Positions 47,745-58,178 of a DNA stretch of 64,000 nucleotides are shown here, piece after piece. The translations under genes were made by a program, and so were the position numbers. Position 1 is the first letter of the stretch; each line of letters begins with the position of its first letter. Location: positions 372,001 through 436,000 of the forward strand of contig JBBCGQ010000001.1 of the NCBI GenBank assembly GCA_037200845.1. Reading direction: 5' to 3'. This DNA is from Bauldia sp. (lineage in GTDB: Bacteria; Pseudomonadota; Alphaproteobacteria; Rhizobiales; Kaistiaceae). The notes below the pieces were generated by a model, which was given only the letters and a program-made list of their open reading frames with translations, had not been told where the DNA came from and did no database searches.

Positions 47745-49151
47745 ATGAACGAGACGGGCGAAGAGCTGAAGAAAGTCTTCATCAAGACTTACGGCTGCCA
47801 GATGAACGTCTACGATTCCGAGAGGATGACGGACGCGCTGGCGCCGGCCGGGTACGTGGCGACCGACACGGCGGAATCCGCCGATCTCATCCTGCTCAAC
47901 ACCTGCCACATCCGCGAGAAGGCGGCCGAAAAGGTCTACTCCGAGCTTGGCCGCATCGACGAGATGCGCCGCGAGTCGGGCCGCCATGTGCTGGTCGGCG
48001 TGACGGGCTGCGTCGCGCAGGCTGAGGGCGAGGAGATCGCGCGCCGGGCGCGCGGGCGTGTCGATATCGTCGTCGGGCCGCAGTCGTACCATCGCCTGCC
48101 GGAGTTGCTGGCCGATGTGCGGCCGGGCAGGGCGGTGGTCGAGACGGAGTTTGCTGTCGTGGAAAAATTCGCGGTGCTCGATCGCATCGCGACAAGAGGC
48201 GTGGAGGGCCGGAGGCCCGACAGGGAAGGCCAACAAAGAGTAGCGGCGTTCCTCACTGTCCAGGAAGGCTGCGATAAATTCTGCACGTTCTGCGTCGTGC
48301 CCTACACGCGTGGCGCCGAGGTATCGCGCCCCGTCGATATGATCGTCGCCGAAGCAACGCGCCTCGCATTGTCGGGCGTGCGCGAGATCACGCTGCTCGG
48401 CCAGAACGTCAACGCCTGGCATGGCGATGACAACTGGGCGCTCGGCCGCCTGCTGTTCCGCCTCGCCGAAATTCCGGGCATCGATCGCCTGCGCTACACC
48501 ACCAGCCATCCGCGCGACATGGACGACGAGCTGATCGCCGCGCATCGCGATCTCGATCAGTTGATGCCGTACCTGCATCTGCCGGTGCAGTCCGGCTGCG
48601 ACCGCGTGCTCGCCGCGATGAACCGCCGCCATACGCGTGCCGACTATCTGCGGCTGATCGACAAGATTCGCGCCGCGCGGCCGGACATGGCGCTGGCCGG
48701 AGATTTCATCGTCGGCTTCCCCGGCGAGACGGAAGCGGATTTCGCCGACACGCTGCGCATCGTCGATGAGGCCGGCTTCATGGGCGCGTTCACCTTCAAG
48801 TACAGCCCGCGCCCGGGCACTCCCGCTTCCACTGCCGAAGATCAGGTGCCCGAGGAGGTGAAGAACGACCGCCTCTACCGCCTGCAGGCGAAGATCGATG
48901 CGCGCGCCGCCGCCTTCATGCAGGCGCAGGTCGGCACGAGCATCGACGTGCTGTTCGAGCGGCGCGGGCGCGAGGCCGGCCAGATCGTCGGCCGCTCGCC
49001 GTGGCTGATGCCGGTGCATGTCGATGCGCCGGCGGAGATGATCGGCACCATCGCGCGCGTTACGATAACGCGCGCCGGCACCAACAGCTTGTTCGGCGCG
49101 CTTGCCGCGCCGGCGATGCGGCAGCACGCCGCCCTGGAGAACACCCTTTGA
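47745..49151 (+). CDS. miaB: tRNA-2-methylthio-N6-dimethylallyladenosine synthase MiaB
   Basis: A 468-residue radical-SAM methylthiotransferase acting on i6A37 of tRNAs. The N-terminal cluster cysteines lie in [30 protein letters not shown] and [11 protein letters not shown]. The radical-SAM cluster is CDKFCTFC, preceded by a basic segment ([16 protein letters not shown]). A TRAM domain ends the protein. ATG 47745 gives the expected N terminus. The stop overlaps the phoH TTG. First gene of the miaB-phoH-ybeY-corC operon. Confidence 0.96.
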   Translation: MNETGEELKKVFIKTYGCQMNVYDSERMTDALAPAGYVATDTAESADLILLNTCHIREKAAEKVYSELGRIDEMRRESGRHVLVGVTGCVAQAEGEEIARRARGRVDIVVGPQSYHRLPELLADVRPGRAVVETEFAVVEKFAVLDRIATRGVEGRRPDREGQQRVAAFLTVQEGCDKFCTFCVVPYTRGAEVSRPVDMIVAEATRLALSGVREITLLGQNVNAWHGDDNWALGRLLFRLAEIPGIDRLRYTTSHPRDMDDELIAAHRDLDQLMPYLHLPVQSGCDRVLAAMNRRHTRADYLRLIDKIRAARPDMALAGDFIVGFPGETEADFADTLRIVDEAGFMGAFTFKYSPRPGTPASTAEDQVPEEVKNDRLYRLQAKIDARAAAFMQAQVGTSIDVLFERRGREAGQIVGRSPWLMPVHVDAPAEMIGTIARVTITRAGTNSLFGALAAPAMRQHAALENTL

Positions 49152-50155
49152 CCGCACGGCCAGAATTTTCCGGCAACCACATCGTCGTCTCCTTCGACGA
49201 CAACCGCCTGATCCAGGAACTCTTCGGCGAGTTCGACCAGAACCTCGCCGCGCTCGAGCAGCAGCTCGGCATCGAGGCCGTGGCGCGCGGCAACCAGGTG
49301 ACGCTGCGCGGCGAGCCGGAGGCATTGGCACGGGCGCGGCTGGCGCTCGATATGCTTTACGTCCGCCTGCAGGGCGGCCACTCGATCAGCCGCGGCGACG
49401 TCGACGGCGCCATCCGCATGGCCGAGGCCAGCGAGGAGCAGATGCATCTGCCGAGCCTCGAGCCAAAGGGCCGCCTGACCATGGCGCAGATCGGCACGCG
49501 CCGCCGCACCGTGATGGCGCGCACGCCGATGCAGGACACCTACATCCGCGCCTTCGACAAGGCCGAGCTGGTCTTCGGCATCGGCCCGGCCGGCACCGGC
49601 AAGACGTACCTCGCCTGCGCCTACGCCGCCGCCATGCTGGAGCGCGGCACCGTCGATCGCCTGATCCTGTCGCGTCCCGCCGTCGAGGCCGGCGAGCGCC
49701 TCGGCTTCCTGCCCGGCGACATGCGCGAGAAGGTCGATCCCTATCTCCGCCCGCTCTACGACGCGCTCTACGACATGATGCCCGCCGAGAAGGTCGAGCG
49801 CGGCCTGACCGCGGGCACGATCGAGGTGGCGCCGCTCGCCTTCATGCGCGGCCGCACGCTGGCCAACGCCGTCGTGATTCTGGACGAGGCGCAGAACACG
49901 ACGTCGATGCAGATGAAGATGTTCCTGACGCGCCTCGGCGAAAATTCGCGCATGATCATCACCGGCGATCCGAGCCAGATCGATCTGCCGAGCGGCCAGA
50001 CCTCGGGTCTGGTCGAGGCGGTGCGGCTGCTCGAAGGCGTGCAGGGCATCGCCCAGGTGCGCTTCACCGCCGCCGATGTCGTGCGCCATCCGCTCGTCGG
50101 CCGCATCGTCGAGGCCTACGACGCCGCCGACAAGGCGAAGGCGGCAAAGCGCTGA
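49148..50155 (+). CDS. PhoH family ATPase
   Basis: A 335-residue protein. An N-terminal KH-like region (about residues 1-90) is followed by the PhoH ATPase domain with Walker [17 protein letters not shown] (about residue 147) and Walker [22 protein letters not shown]. Relatives are linked to RNA metabolism beside YbeY. The start is TTG 49148, overlapping the miaB stop as TTGA, with GGAGA 7 nt upstream. The stop overlaps the ybeY start as TGATG. Confidence 0.94.
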   Translation: MTARPEFSGNHIVVSFDDNRLIQELFGEFDQNLAALEQQLGIEAVARGNQVTLRGEPEALARARLALDMLYVRLQGGHSISRGDVDGAIRMAEASEEQMHLPSLEPKGRLTMAQIGTRRRTVMARTPMQDTYIRAFDKAELVFGIGPAGTGKTYLACAYAAAMLERGTVDRLILSRPAVEAGERLGFLPGDMREKVDPYLRPLYDALYDMMPAEKVERGLTAGTIEVAPLAFMRGRTLANAVVILDEAQNTTSMQMKMFLTRLGENSRMIITGDPSQIDLPSGQTSGLVEAVRLLEGVQGIAQVRFTAADVVRHPLVGRIVEAYDAADKAKAAKR

Positions 50156-50664
50156 TGCCCAAGGAGGCGGACAGTAGCGGCGGCTTGGCGATTGACGTTC
50201 GCGTCGAGGCCGGCGATTGGCCGTCGAAGGCGAAGCTCAAGGCGCTGGCCGCGCGCAGTCTCGCCGCGGCAGTCGCGCGGGCGAAGCCGAAGCTGACCGC
50301 CGAGCCGGAGCTCAGTCTGCTGTTCACCGACGACGCCCATATCCGCACGCTGAACAGGCGCTACCGGCGGAAGGACAAGGCCACCAACGTCCTCTCGTTC
50401 CCGGCCCCGAAAGCGGCCAAAGCCAAGGCGTTCGGGCCGCAACTGGGCGATATCGTCTTCGCCGCCGAAACCATTTCGCGCGAGGCGGAGGACGAGGGGA
50501 TCACCCGCGACGATCATCTCGCGCATCTGATCGTCCACGGCTTCCTGCATCTCCTCGGTCACGACCACGAGGATGATCGCGAGGCGGCGGCGATGGAGAA
50601 ACTCGAAACCGCTATACTGGCGAAACTCGGCATCGCCGATCCCTACCGCGGAGGGGACGCATGA
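50155..50664 (+). CDS. ybeY: rRNA maturation endoribonuclease YbeY
   Basis: A 169-residue metal-dependent RNase for 16S rRNA 3' maturation and ribosome quality control. The zinc motif H-x3-H-x5-H is HGFLHLLGHDHEDD, and the core RRYRRKDKATNVLSFP is the conserved UPF0054 segment. ATG 50155 overlaps the phoH stop and the stop overlaps the corC start as ATGA. Confidence 0.96.
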   Translation: MPKEADSSGGLAIDVRVEAGDWPSKAKLKALAARSLAAAVARAKPKLTAEPELSLLFTDDAHIRTLNRRYRRKDKATNVLSFPAPKAAKAKAFGPQLGDIVFAAETISREAEDEGITRDDHLAHLIVHGFLHLLGHDHEDDREAAAMEKLETAILAKLGIADPYRGGDA

Positions 50665-51641
50665 GCGACGGCGACAGGAAGGCGGATGGCGCCCCCGACG
50701 CGCCCCAGGAACACTGGATCGATCGGCTGCGGAACGCCATCGGCCTCAAAGGCACCGGCTCGATCCGCGAGGATCTCGCGGTCGCGCTGGCCTCGGAGGA
50801 CGTCGCCGCCGGCTTCTCGCCGGAAGAGCGCGCCATGCTGTCGAACATCCTGCGCCTCCGCGATGTGCGCGTTGACGACATCATGGTGCCGCGCGCCGAC
50901 ATCGAGGCCGTCGACATCGATACGACGCTCGGCGACCTCTTCGCCCGCTTCCGCGAGTCGGGCCATTCGCGCATGCCGGTGTTCCGCGAAAGCCTCGACG
51001 ATCCCGTCGGCCTCGTCCACATCAAGGACCTGATGGGCTATGTCACCGAGGCCGCCGCGGTGGAAGGCGAGAGCGGCAAGTTCGACCTCGCCCACCTCGA
51101 CCTCGGCAAGAAGCTTTCCGAGACGGCGCTCGTCCGCAACATCCTGTTCGTGCCGCCCTCGATGCCGGTCGCCGTGCTGCTCCCCAACATGCAGGCGAGC
51201 CGCATGCAGATGGCGCTGGTCATCGACGAATACGGCGGCACCGACGGCCTCGTCTCGCTCGAGGATGCCGTCGAGATGATCGTCGGCGAGATCGAGGATG
51301 AATCCGACGAGGACGCCGGGCCGATGATCGTGCCCGACGGCAAGGGCGGCTTCCTCGCCGACGCCCGCGCCGACCTGGAGCAGCTCGCGGCGGCGGTCGG
51401 TGCAGACTTCGCCGGCGGCGAGAGCGGCGACGTCGATACGATCGGCGGCCTGGTCTTCAACCTGATCGGGCGCATCCCGGTGCGCGGCGAATTGATCGCG
51501 GCGCCGAACGGCTTCGAGTTCGAGGTGCTGGATGCCGACCCGCGCCGCATCAAGAAGCTGCGCATCTACCGCCGCCCGGCCGCCGGCGAGCGCCGCCGCC
51601 GCACGACGCCGGAAGGCGCCCCGCCCACGGCGGTTACCTGA
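50661..51641 (+). CDS. CorC/HlyC-type CBS domain protein
   Basis: A 326-residue cytosolic protein. Two CBS domains span about residues 70-195 (DDIMVPRADIEAVDID; then VPPSMPVAVLLPNMQASR), and the transporter-associated CorC_HlyC domain fills about 215-305. The membrane DUF21 domain of larger family members is missing, as in CorC, linked to magnesium/cobalt efflux. The role as hemolysin in the old family name is not supported. Last gene of the operon before an antisense gene interrupts the path to lnt. Confidence 0.92.
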   Translation: MSDGDRKADGAPDAPQEHWIDRLRNAIGLKGTGSIREDLAVALASEDVAAGFSPEERAMLSNILRLRDVRVDDIMVPRADIEAVDIDTTLGDLFARFRESGHSRMPVFRESLDDPVGLVHIKDLMGYVTEAAAVEGESGKFDLAHLDLGKKLSETALVRNILFVPPSMPVAVLLPNMQASRMQMALVIDEYGGTDGLVSLEDAVEMIVGEIEDESDEDAGPMIVPDGKGGFLADARADLEQLAAAVGADFAGGESGDVDTIGGLVFNLIGRIPVRGELIAAPNGFEFEVLDADPRRIKKLRIYRRPAAGERRRRTTPEGAPPTAVT

Positions 51642-51643
51642 CG

Positions 51644-52075
51644 CTATTGGAAGCTCTGGTAGAGGCCGTATGCGCAGATGGCGAGAACGATCGCCATGCC
51701 GACCATGACCTTGAAGCCCTTGAAAAAGGAACGGCCGAATTCGTCGTCGCGGATGAACGAATTGTCGGGCCGGCGATGCTGGTAGATGACGCGGATGCGC
51801 TGGCCTTGCGACAACGCGTCGAAGTGCTTCTTCGTCACCTCGACGCGCTTGCTGTGCCTGTCGCCGAACTCGTCCGAAAAATCGTAGGTGACGTAGTAAA
51901 ATTTCCCCTCATCGCGCTCCAGTTCCTTGCCGGTGATCACGCCGTCGGCAAGGTCGCCGTTGCGCAGCTTCGAAAACCGGTAGGCCGTGCTGAAAATGGC
52001 GAGGATCAGAAAAAGCAGGATCCCGCCCATGAAGACAAGCGGCGTGAGCTGCGAAGGGTTGAGCGTCGTCGGCAT
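51644..52075 (-). CDS. DUF3592-like membrane protein
   Basis: A 143-residue protein with N- and C-terminal transmembrane helices (about residues 12-30 and 118-138) around a soluble beta domain (GKFYYVTYDFSDEFGDRHSK, then RIRVIYQHRRPDNSFI). This layout fits DUF3592, of unknown function. It lies on the strand opposite to corC and lnt and separates two genes usually adjacent. Start ATG 52075. Confidence 0.82.
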   Translation of the reverse strand: MPTTLNPSQLTPLVFMGGILLFLILAIFSTAYRFSKLRNGDLADGVITGKELERDEGKFYYVTYDFSDEFGDRHSKRVEVTKKHFDALSQGQRIRVIYQHRRPDNSFIRDDEFGRSFFKGFKVMVGMAIVLAICAYGLYQSFQ

Positions 52076-52223
52076 TCAGGAGCGCTGGATACGCGAGCCG
52101 GGTCGAGAAAAGGTTAGCGGGGCCCACGCAATTTGCCGCGCTCGCGGCGCCCTCCGCCTTGACCGCGCCGCACCGGGAACCGAGGCTCTCCGCCTGATTC
52201 GATCCCGCTAGGTCCGCCCGCCT

Positions 52224-53837
52224 GTGCAAGCCTTTGCCAGCGCCATCATAGTCCTCTGGGGGTGGCGGCGTTTCGCGGCGGCGTTCGTCGCCGGCGCGTT
52301 GTCCGCCCTGGCGTTTGCGCCCTTCGATCTGTTTCCGATCCTGTGGCTGACGGTGCCCGTCTTTGTCTGGCTGATCGACGGCAGCGAGGCCGGCGAGGGC
52401 GCGCCGTGGTGGCGCAAGCTCGTGCCCGCGGCGATCGTCGGCTTCGCTTTCGGCTTCGGCTTCTTCGTCGCCGGGCTGTGGTGGATCGGCACGGCATTGC
52501 TGGTCGATGCCGGCGCGTTTGCCTGGGCGCTGCCGCTGGCGGTCGCCGGGTTGCCGGCGATGCTGGCGCTGTTCTGGGCCTTCGGCGCTGCGCTGGCGCG
52601 CGCCTTCTGGATGGAGGGCTGGCCGCGGCTCCTGGTCTTCGCGGTCGCGATGTCGGTCGCCGAGTGGCTGCGCGGGCATCTCTTCACCGGCTTTCCGTGG
52701 AACGCGTTCGGCTACGCGCTGACGCCGGCGCCGGTGATGATGCAGACCGCGTCGCTCGTCGGCATCTGGGGGCTGACGCTCGCGGCATTCTTCATCTTTG
52801 CGGCGCCGGTGCTGCTTATTGCCGACCGGCGGCACACGCGCCGCGCCAGCCGGATCGCGTTCGCCGCGGCCGCGGCGCTCTATCTTTTCCACGTTGGCTA
52901 CGGCGTCGTGCGGCTGTCGGCCGGGCCGGTGCCGCTGGTGCCGGGTGTCCACCTGCGCATCGTGCAGCCGTCGATCCCGCAGGACGAGCGCTGGGAGACG
53001 GCGAGCGCCGACACGATCATGGCGCGCTACGCCGAGCTCAGCCGCAACGGCGCCAAATCGATGACCGGTGTCACGCACCTTATCTGGCCGGAGTCGGCGT
53101 TCCCGTTTCTCCTGACCGAGAAGCCGTCGGCGCTGGCGACCATCGCCGACCTCCTGCCGCCAGGCTCGATGCTGCTCACCGGCGCGGCCCGCGCCGAGCG
53201 CGTCATCGGCAGCGACGACCCGCCGATGGTCTTCAACTCGGTCTACGCCATCGACGACGGCGGCGAGATCCGCGCCGCCTACGACAAGGTGCACCTGGTG
53301 CCGTTTGGCGAATATCTGCCGTTCGGCGGCCTGCTCCGGGCCATGGGGCTGAAGCAGGTGATCGCGCTGCCGGGCGGCTTTTCAGCCGGCCAGACCCTGC
53401 GCACATTGTCGCTCCCCGGCGCGCCGCCGTTCGCGCCGTTGGTCTGCTACGAAATCATCTTCCCGGGGGCCGTCATCGCCGATGGGCCGCGGCCGCAATG
53501 GCTGCTCAACGTCACCAACGACGCTTGGTATGGGTCCACCCCCGGCCCCTACCAGCATTTCGAGCAGGCGCGCGTGCGCGCTGTCGAGGAGGGTTTGCCA
53601 CTGGTCCGTGCCGCCAATTCCGGCATATCCGCTATCGTCGATCCCTATGGGCGGGTGTTGGCAACCTTGGCGCTCGACCGCATCGGCGTGGTCGATGGTG
53701 GCCTGCCCAGCGCGCTGCAGCCGCCGCTCTATGCCGAATTCGGCGACTGGATCTTCGTCGTTTTGCTGATTATGGCGGGGGTCGGCGCGGCATTCGGGCG
53801 CTGGAACGAGCGTCGCGGAGTTGTGACGGACAATTGA
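52224..53837 (+). CDS. lnt: Apolipoprotein N-acyltransferase
   Basis: A 537-residue inner-membrane enzyme that adds the third acyl chain to lipoproteins. About seven N-terminal helices precede the nitrilase-like periplasmic domain. The catalytic triad is Glu290 (LIWPESAFPF), Lys355 (YDKVHLVPFGEYLPFG) and Cys408 (LVCYEIIFPG). GTG 52224 is the start. A promoter for the following regulator overlaps its stop codon. Confidence 0.97.
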   Translation: MQAFASAIIVLWGWRRFAAAFVAGALSALAFAPFDLFPILWLTVPVFVWLIDGSEAGEGAPWWRKLVPAAIVGFAFGFGFFVAGLWWIGTALLVDAGAFAWALPLAVAGLPAMLALFWAFGAALARAFWMEGWPRLLVFAVAMSVAEWLRGHLFTGFPWNAFGYALTPAPVMMQTASLVGIWGLTLAAFFIFAAPVLLIADRRHTRRASRIAFAAAAALYLFHVGYGVVRLSAGPVPLVPGVHLRIVQPSIPQDERWETASADTIMARYAELSRNGAKSMTGVTHLIWPESAFPFLLTEKPSALATIADLLPPGSMLLTGAARAERVIGSDDPPMVFNSVYAIDDGGEIRAAYDKVHLVPFGEYLPFGGLLRAMGLKQVIALPGGFSAGQTLRTLSLPGAPPFAPLVCYEIIFPGAVIADGPRPQWLLNVTNDAWYGSTPGPYQHFEQARVRAVEEGLPLVRAANSGISAIVDPYGRVLATLALDRIGVVDGGLPSALQPPLYAEFGDWIFVVLLIMAGVGAAFGRWNERRGVVTDN

Positions 53838-53863
53838 CACAAATCCATCAGGCAGACCATTAT
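53834..53863 (+). promoter_or_regulatory. Sigma-70-like promoter of the XRE regulator
   Basis: TTGACA (53834-53839) and CATTAT (53858-53863) are spaced 18 nt, inside and just after the lnt stop codon, in a region of lower GC than its surroundings. It leaves a leader of about 165 nt before the XRE gene. Confidence 0.5.
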
Positions 53864-54033
53864 CTCCCTCGGCGACCGGCGTAGCAGTCTCACGCCAATC
53901 CGCTTTGCGGCGCTAGGTTATCGTCGTTGAGGGGTTCATTTGAGGTACCCGCGCAGAACACGTCGCGGAGCCATGAGGTTTTCTATCGGCGGTTCCGCCG
54001 GCACACTCAGGCGAGAGGAAGCAGCGCGGAATA

Positions 54034-54453
54034 ATGGCTAGCAAGAAGCAACCTAACCCGATCGACATCCACGTCGGCAGCCGGGTCCGTTTACGTCGCA
54101 TGATGCTGAGTATGAGCCAGGAAAAGCTGGGCGAGCACCTGGGCATTACCTTCCAGCAGATCCAGAAGTACGAGAAGGGCACCAACCGCATCGGCGCCAG
54201 CCGTCTGCAGCACATCGCCCGCGTGCTGACCGTGCCGGTGTCGTTCTTCTTCGAGGATGCCCCGGCCACCCCGGGAACCGAGCTGCCGACCGGCATGGCC
54301 GAGGCAAATTCGACCTCGCACGTAGTCGATTTCCTGTCGAGCTCGGAGGGCATCCAGCTCAACAAGGCGTTCATCCGCATCAAGGATGCCAAGCTCCGCC
54401 GCCGCGTGATCGACCTCGTCCGCTCTATGGCGGGCGACGACGAAGAAGCGTGA
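54034..54453 (+). CDS. XRE family transcriptional regulator
   Basis: A 139-residue regulator. The helix-turn-helix (about residues 14-68) reads VRLRRMMLSMSQEKLGEHLG then QIQKYEKGTNRIGASRL. A mixed C-terminal part follows. This protein type is found upstream of metK throughout Rhizobiales; relatives in Sinorhizobium and Brucella affect cell-surface and quorum-related traits, but the target genes here are unknown. ATG 54034. A stem-loop follows the stop. Confidence 0.93.
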   Translation: MASKKQPNPIDIHVGSRVRLRRMMLSMSQEKLGEHLGITFQQIQKYEKGTNRIGASRLQHIARVLTVPVSFFFEDAPATPGTELPTGMAEANSTSHVVDFLSSSEGIQLNKAFIRIKDAKLRRRVIDLVRSMAGDDEEA

Positions 54454-54458
54454 CGCCG

Positions 54459-54480
54459 CGCGGGGCATGGCTGCCCCGCG
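54459..54480. other. Stem-loop after the XRE gene
   Basis: CGCGGGGCA (54459-54467) pairs with TGCCCCGCG (54472-54480) around a 4-nt loop, 6 nt after the XRE stop and about 105 nt before metK. It may be a terminator without T-tract, or part of the metK leader. No known SAM riboswitch pattern was recognised in the leader. Confidence 0.5.
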
Positions 54481-54584
54481 ATTGACCCCCGCCGGATTCG
54501 CTGCCAGAACCACGCGCTGGATGGCCGGGGGGCGATAGGTTTTCCCTCGTCCGCGATTGTTTCGCTACGGGAGAACCGTGTCCC

Positions 54585-55750
<1,166 letters not shown>

Positions 55751-55754
<4 letters not shown>

Positions 55755-56434
55755 GCGAACGGCAAGGCGCCCTGCACGGGCGGCGAAAGGGCAAGCCGCT
55801 TTCGCCGCGCCGCGCCGGGCTGATGGCGACGCTGCTGCCCGAGCTGGCGCTCGACATCGCACAACCGCCGCCGCGCGACGTCGCCGATCTTTTTCCGCAC
55901 CGTCCGTCGCGCGTGACGCTCGAGGTCGGCTTCGGCGGCGGCGAGCATCTCGTCGCCGAAGCGATGCGCGAGCCGGACGCCGGCTTCATCGGCGTCGAGC
56001 CGTTCGTCAACGGCATGGCGAAGGGCGTCTCCGCGATCGAGCAAAGCGCGCTCCGCAACGTGCGCCTCTTCGGCAGCGACGCATCGCTGCTGCTTGACTG
56101 GCTGCCGGCGAACTCGCTCGACGAAGTCGATCTGCTCTACCCCGATCCGTGGCCGAAGAAGCGGCACTGGAAGCGTCGCTTCGTCTCGCGCGAAAATCTC
56201 GCGCGGCTGGCGCGCGTGCTGAAGCCGGGCGGTGTGTTCCGCTTCGCCAGCGATATCGCGTCGTACGTCGAGTGGACGCTGATGCAGGTCGGCGCCGACG
56301 CACGTTTCATTTGGACCGCGGAGCGCGCGGCGGACTGGACGGCGCAGTTCCCGCACTGGCCGGGCACGCGCTACGAGGCGAAGGCGCTGCGCGAAGGACG
56401 CGTGCCGACGTATCTGGAGTTTCGGCGCAACTAG
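55751..56434 (+). CDS. trmB: tRNA (guanine(46)-N7)-methyltransferase (CTG start proposed)
   Basis: A 227-residue SAM-dependent enzyme that makes m7G46 in tRNA. The SAM loop is [15 protein letters not shown] and the catalytic region is [17 protein letters not shown]. The conserved N terminus ([16 protein letters not shown]) lies upstream of the first ATG (55823), with no ATG, GTG or TTG between it and metK. CTG 55751 overlaps the metK stop as CTGA and gives the expected length; GTG 55706, inside metK, is the other choice. Function is firm, start is not. Confidence 0.92.
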
Positions 56435-56439
56435 CTCGG

Positions 56440-56534
56440 TGTCGTCCCCGCGAAGGCGGGGACCCGGTATGCACCGGCGGTGCGCGAACGCGCGGGCGGC
56501 GACTACTGGACTCCCGCCGTCGCGGGAATGACAA
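56440..56534. repeat. Family B palindromic element, copy 5
   Basis: GTCGTCCCCGCGAAGGCGGGG at the left is mirrored by CTCCCGCCGTCGCGGGAATGAC at the right with mismatches. It lies between trmB and the Rrf2 gene, at the left border of the sulfate transport cassette. Confidence 0.75.
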
Positions 56535-56586
56535 CAAAAATAAGCGCGGCTATACACGACCCCCAGAGTCGAGTTATCCCGATCCC

Positions 56587-57054
56587 ATGATCACCCAGAA
56601 AGCCAAATACGCGTTTAAGGCGCTGTTCCACCTCGCCACGCTGCCGGATGGCCAGTCGCTGCAGATCGAGGAGATCGCCAAGGGCGCCGGCGTGCCGCGC
56701 AAGTTCCTCGAGCACATCCTGCTCGACCTGAAGCGCAAGGGCATCGTCCAGAGCCGGCGCGGCCGTTCGGGCGGCTACGTGCTGGTCAAGCGGCCGGCGG
56801 ACACGACGATCAGCGATATCCTGCGCGCCATCGACGGGCCGATTGCGCCACTGCCCTGCATTTCGCGCACTGCCTACCGCCGCTGCACGGACTGCAAGGA
56901 CGAGAAGACCTGCAGCGTCCATCGCCTGTTTGCCGAGACATACGCTGCCACGCTGAAGCTCTGGGAGGGCACGACGCTGGCGGATGCTCTTTTCAGCGGG
57001 GCGCCCGGGCGAGGCACTTTTGGCGACCGGATTCCTCCAATAGCCGTCAGATGA
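56587..57054 (+). CDS. Rrf2 family transcriptional regulator
   Basis: A 155-residue winged-helix regulator. The N-terminal domain (QKAKYAFKALFHLATLPDG, then GVPRKFLEHILLDLKRKGIV and SRRGRSGGYVL) is typical. Four cysteines in the sensor region (Cys91, Cys100, Cys103, Cys109) could bind an Fe-S cluster or react with thiols, as in IscR/NsrR; CymR-type members control sulfur genes. Placement 100 bp before the sulfate transporter suggests that it controls it. A 7-bp inverted repeat lies in that gap. Confidence 0.92.
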   Translation: MITQKAKYAFKALFHLATLPDGQSLQIEEIAKGAGVPRKFLEHILLDLKRKGIVQSRRGRSGGYVLVKRPADTTISDILRAIDGPIAPLPCISRTAYRRCTDCKDEKTCSVHRLFAETYAATLKLWEGTTLADALFSGAPGRGTFGDRIPPIAVR

Positions 57055-57059
57055 GATTC

Positions 57060-57081
57060 ATTTTCCAAGGCCGCGGAAAAT
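57060..57081. promoter_or_regulatory. Possible operator of the sulfate transport operon
   Basis: ATTTTCC (57060-57066) and GGAAAAT (57075-57081) form a perfect inverted repeat with 8-nt spacer, right after the Rrf2 stop and about 75 nt before the first transporter gene. AT-rich dyads of this kind are the usual targets of dimeric Rrf2 regulators. The link is inferred. Confidence 0.5.
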
Positions 57082-57154
57082 TTCGCCACATGCGGCTTTG
57101 TGAAAGACGACCGACTATGTCGAGATAATTGGGCATTCCAACCGGAGCCTTCCG

Positions 57155-58168
57155 ATGATCTCGAAACTGAAACTTCTGACTGCGGTCTCGCTGCTGGTGG
57201 CAGGTCTTGCCGCCCCGGCGTTCGCCGACCAGTCGATCCTCAACGTGTCGTACGATCCGACGCGCGAGCTCTACAAGAACTACGACGCGCTTTTCGCCAA
57301 GCATTGGGCCGACACCCATAACGGCGAAGTCGTCACCGTAGACCAGTCGCATGGTGGCTCGGGCGCCCAGGCGCGCGCAGTCATTGACGGTCAGGAGGCC
57401 GACGTCGTCACGCTGGCACTGCAGGCCGACATCGACGCTATCGCCGCCAAGGGGCTGATCAAGCCCGACTGGCAGACCCGTCTGCCGGATTCGTCCGCTC
57501 CCTACACGTCGACGATCGTCTTCCTGGTCCGCAAGGGCAACCCGAAGGGTGTCAAGGATTGGGACGATCTCGTGAAGCCCGGCATCGGCGTCATCACGCC
57601 GAACCCGAAGACCTCGGGCGGCGCCCGCTGGAACTACCTCGCGGCGTGGGCCTATGCCGACGCGAAGTACGGCGGCGACGCCAAGAAGGACCAGGACTTC
57701 GTCGGCGCGCTCTACAAGAACGTGACGAAGCTCGACTCGGGCGCTCGCGGTTCGACCACGACGTTCACCCAGGGCACCGGCGACGTGCTGCTGTCGTGGG
57801 AAAACGAAGCCTACCTCGCGCTCAGCCAGCCTGACGGCGGCGACTACGAGATCGTCGTGCCGTCGCTGTCGATCAAGGCAGTGCCGCCGGTCGCGGTGGT
57901 CGACGCCAACGTCGACAAGAAGGGCACGCGCGCCGTCGCCGAGGAGTACCTCAAGTATCTCTACTCGGATGAGGCGCAGAAGCTGATCGCCGCGAACTTC
58001 TATCGCCCGATCAAGCCCGAGGCTGCCGACCCGGCCGACCTCAAGCGCTTCCCCGACATCAAGCTCGCCACCATCGAGGATCCGATCTTCGGCGGCTGGG
58101 CCAAGGTGCAGAAGGATCACTTCGACGACGGCGGTATCTTTGACCAGATCTACAAGCCCGCGCCATAA
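57155..58168 (+). CDS. Sulfate ABC transporter substrate-binding protein
   Basis: A 337-residue periplasmic protein. Signal peptide residues 1-24 (cleavage PAFA|DQ). The mature part has the sulfate-binding family pattern: [39 protein letters not shown] and [19 protein letters not shown]. It delivers sulfate or thiosulfate to CysTWA; which of the two cannot be told. ATG 57155, first gene of the transporter operon, 10 nt before cysT. Confidence 0.96.
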   Translation: MISKLKLLTAVSLLVAGLAAPAFADQSILNVSYDPTRELYKNYDALFAKHWADTHNGEVVTVDQSHGGSGAQARAVIDGQEADVVTLALQADIDAIAAKGLIKPDWQTRLPDSSAPYTSTIVFLVRKGNPKGVKDWDDLVKPGIGVITPNPKTSGGARWNYLAAWAYADAKYGGDAKKDQDFVGALYKNVTKLDSGARGSTTTFTQGTGDVLLSWENEAYLALSQPDGGDYEIVVPSLSIKAVPPVAVVDANVDKKGTRAVAEEYLKYLYSDEAQKLIAANFYRPIKPEAADPADLKRFPDIKLATIEDPIFGGWAKVQKDHFDDGGIFDQIYKPAP

Positions 58169-58178
58169 TCGGCTCTAG

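Noticed and set aside
54454-54584. SAM riboswitch upstream of metK
   Set aside because: The leader has one GC stem-loop, but I could not find the conserved cores of SAM-II or SAM/SAH riboswitches. Only a covariance search could overturn this.
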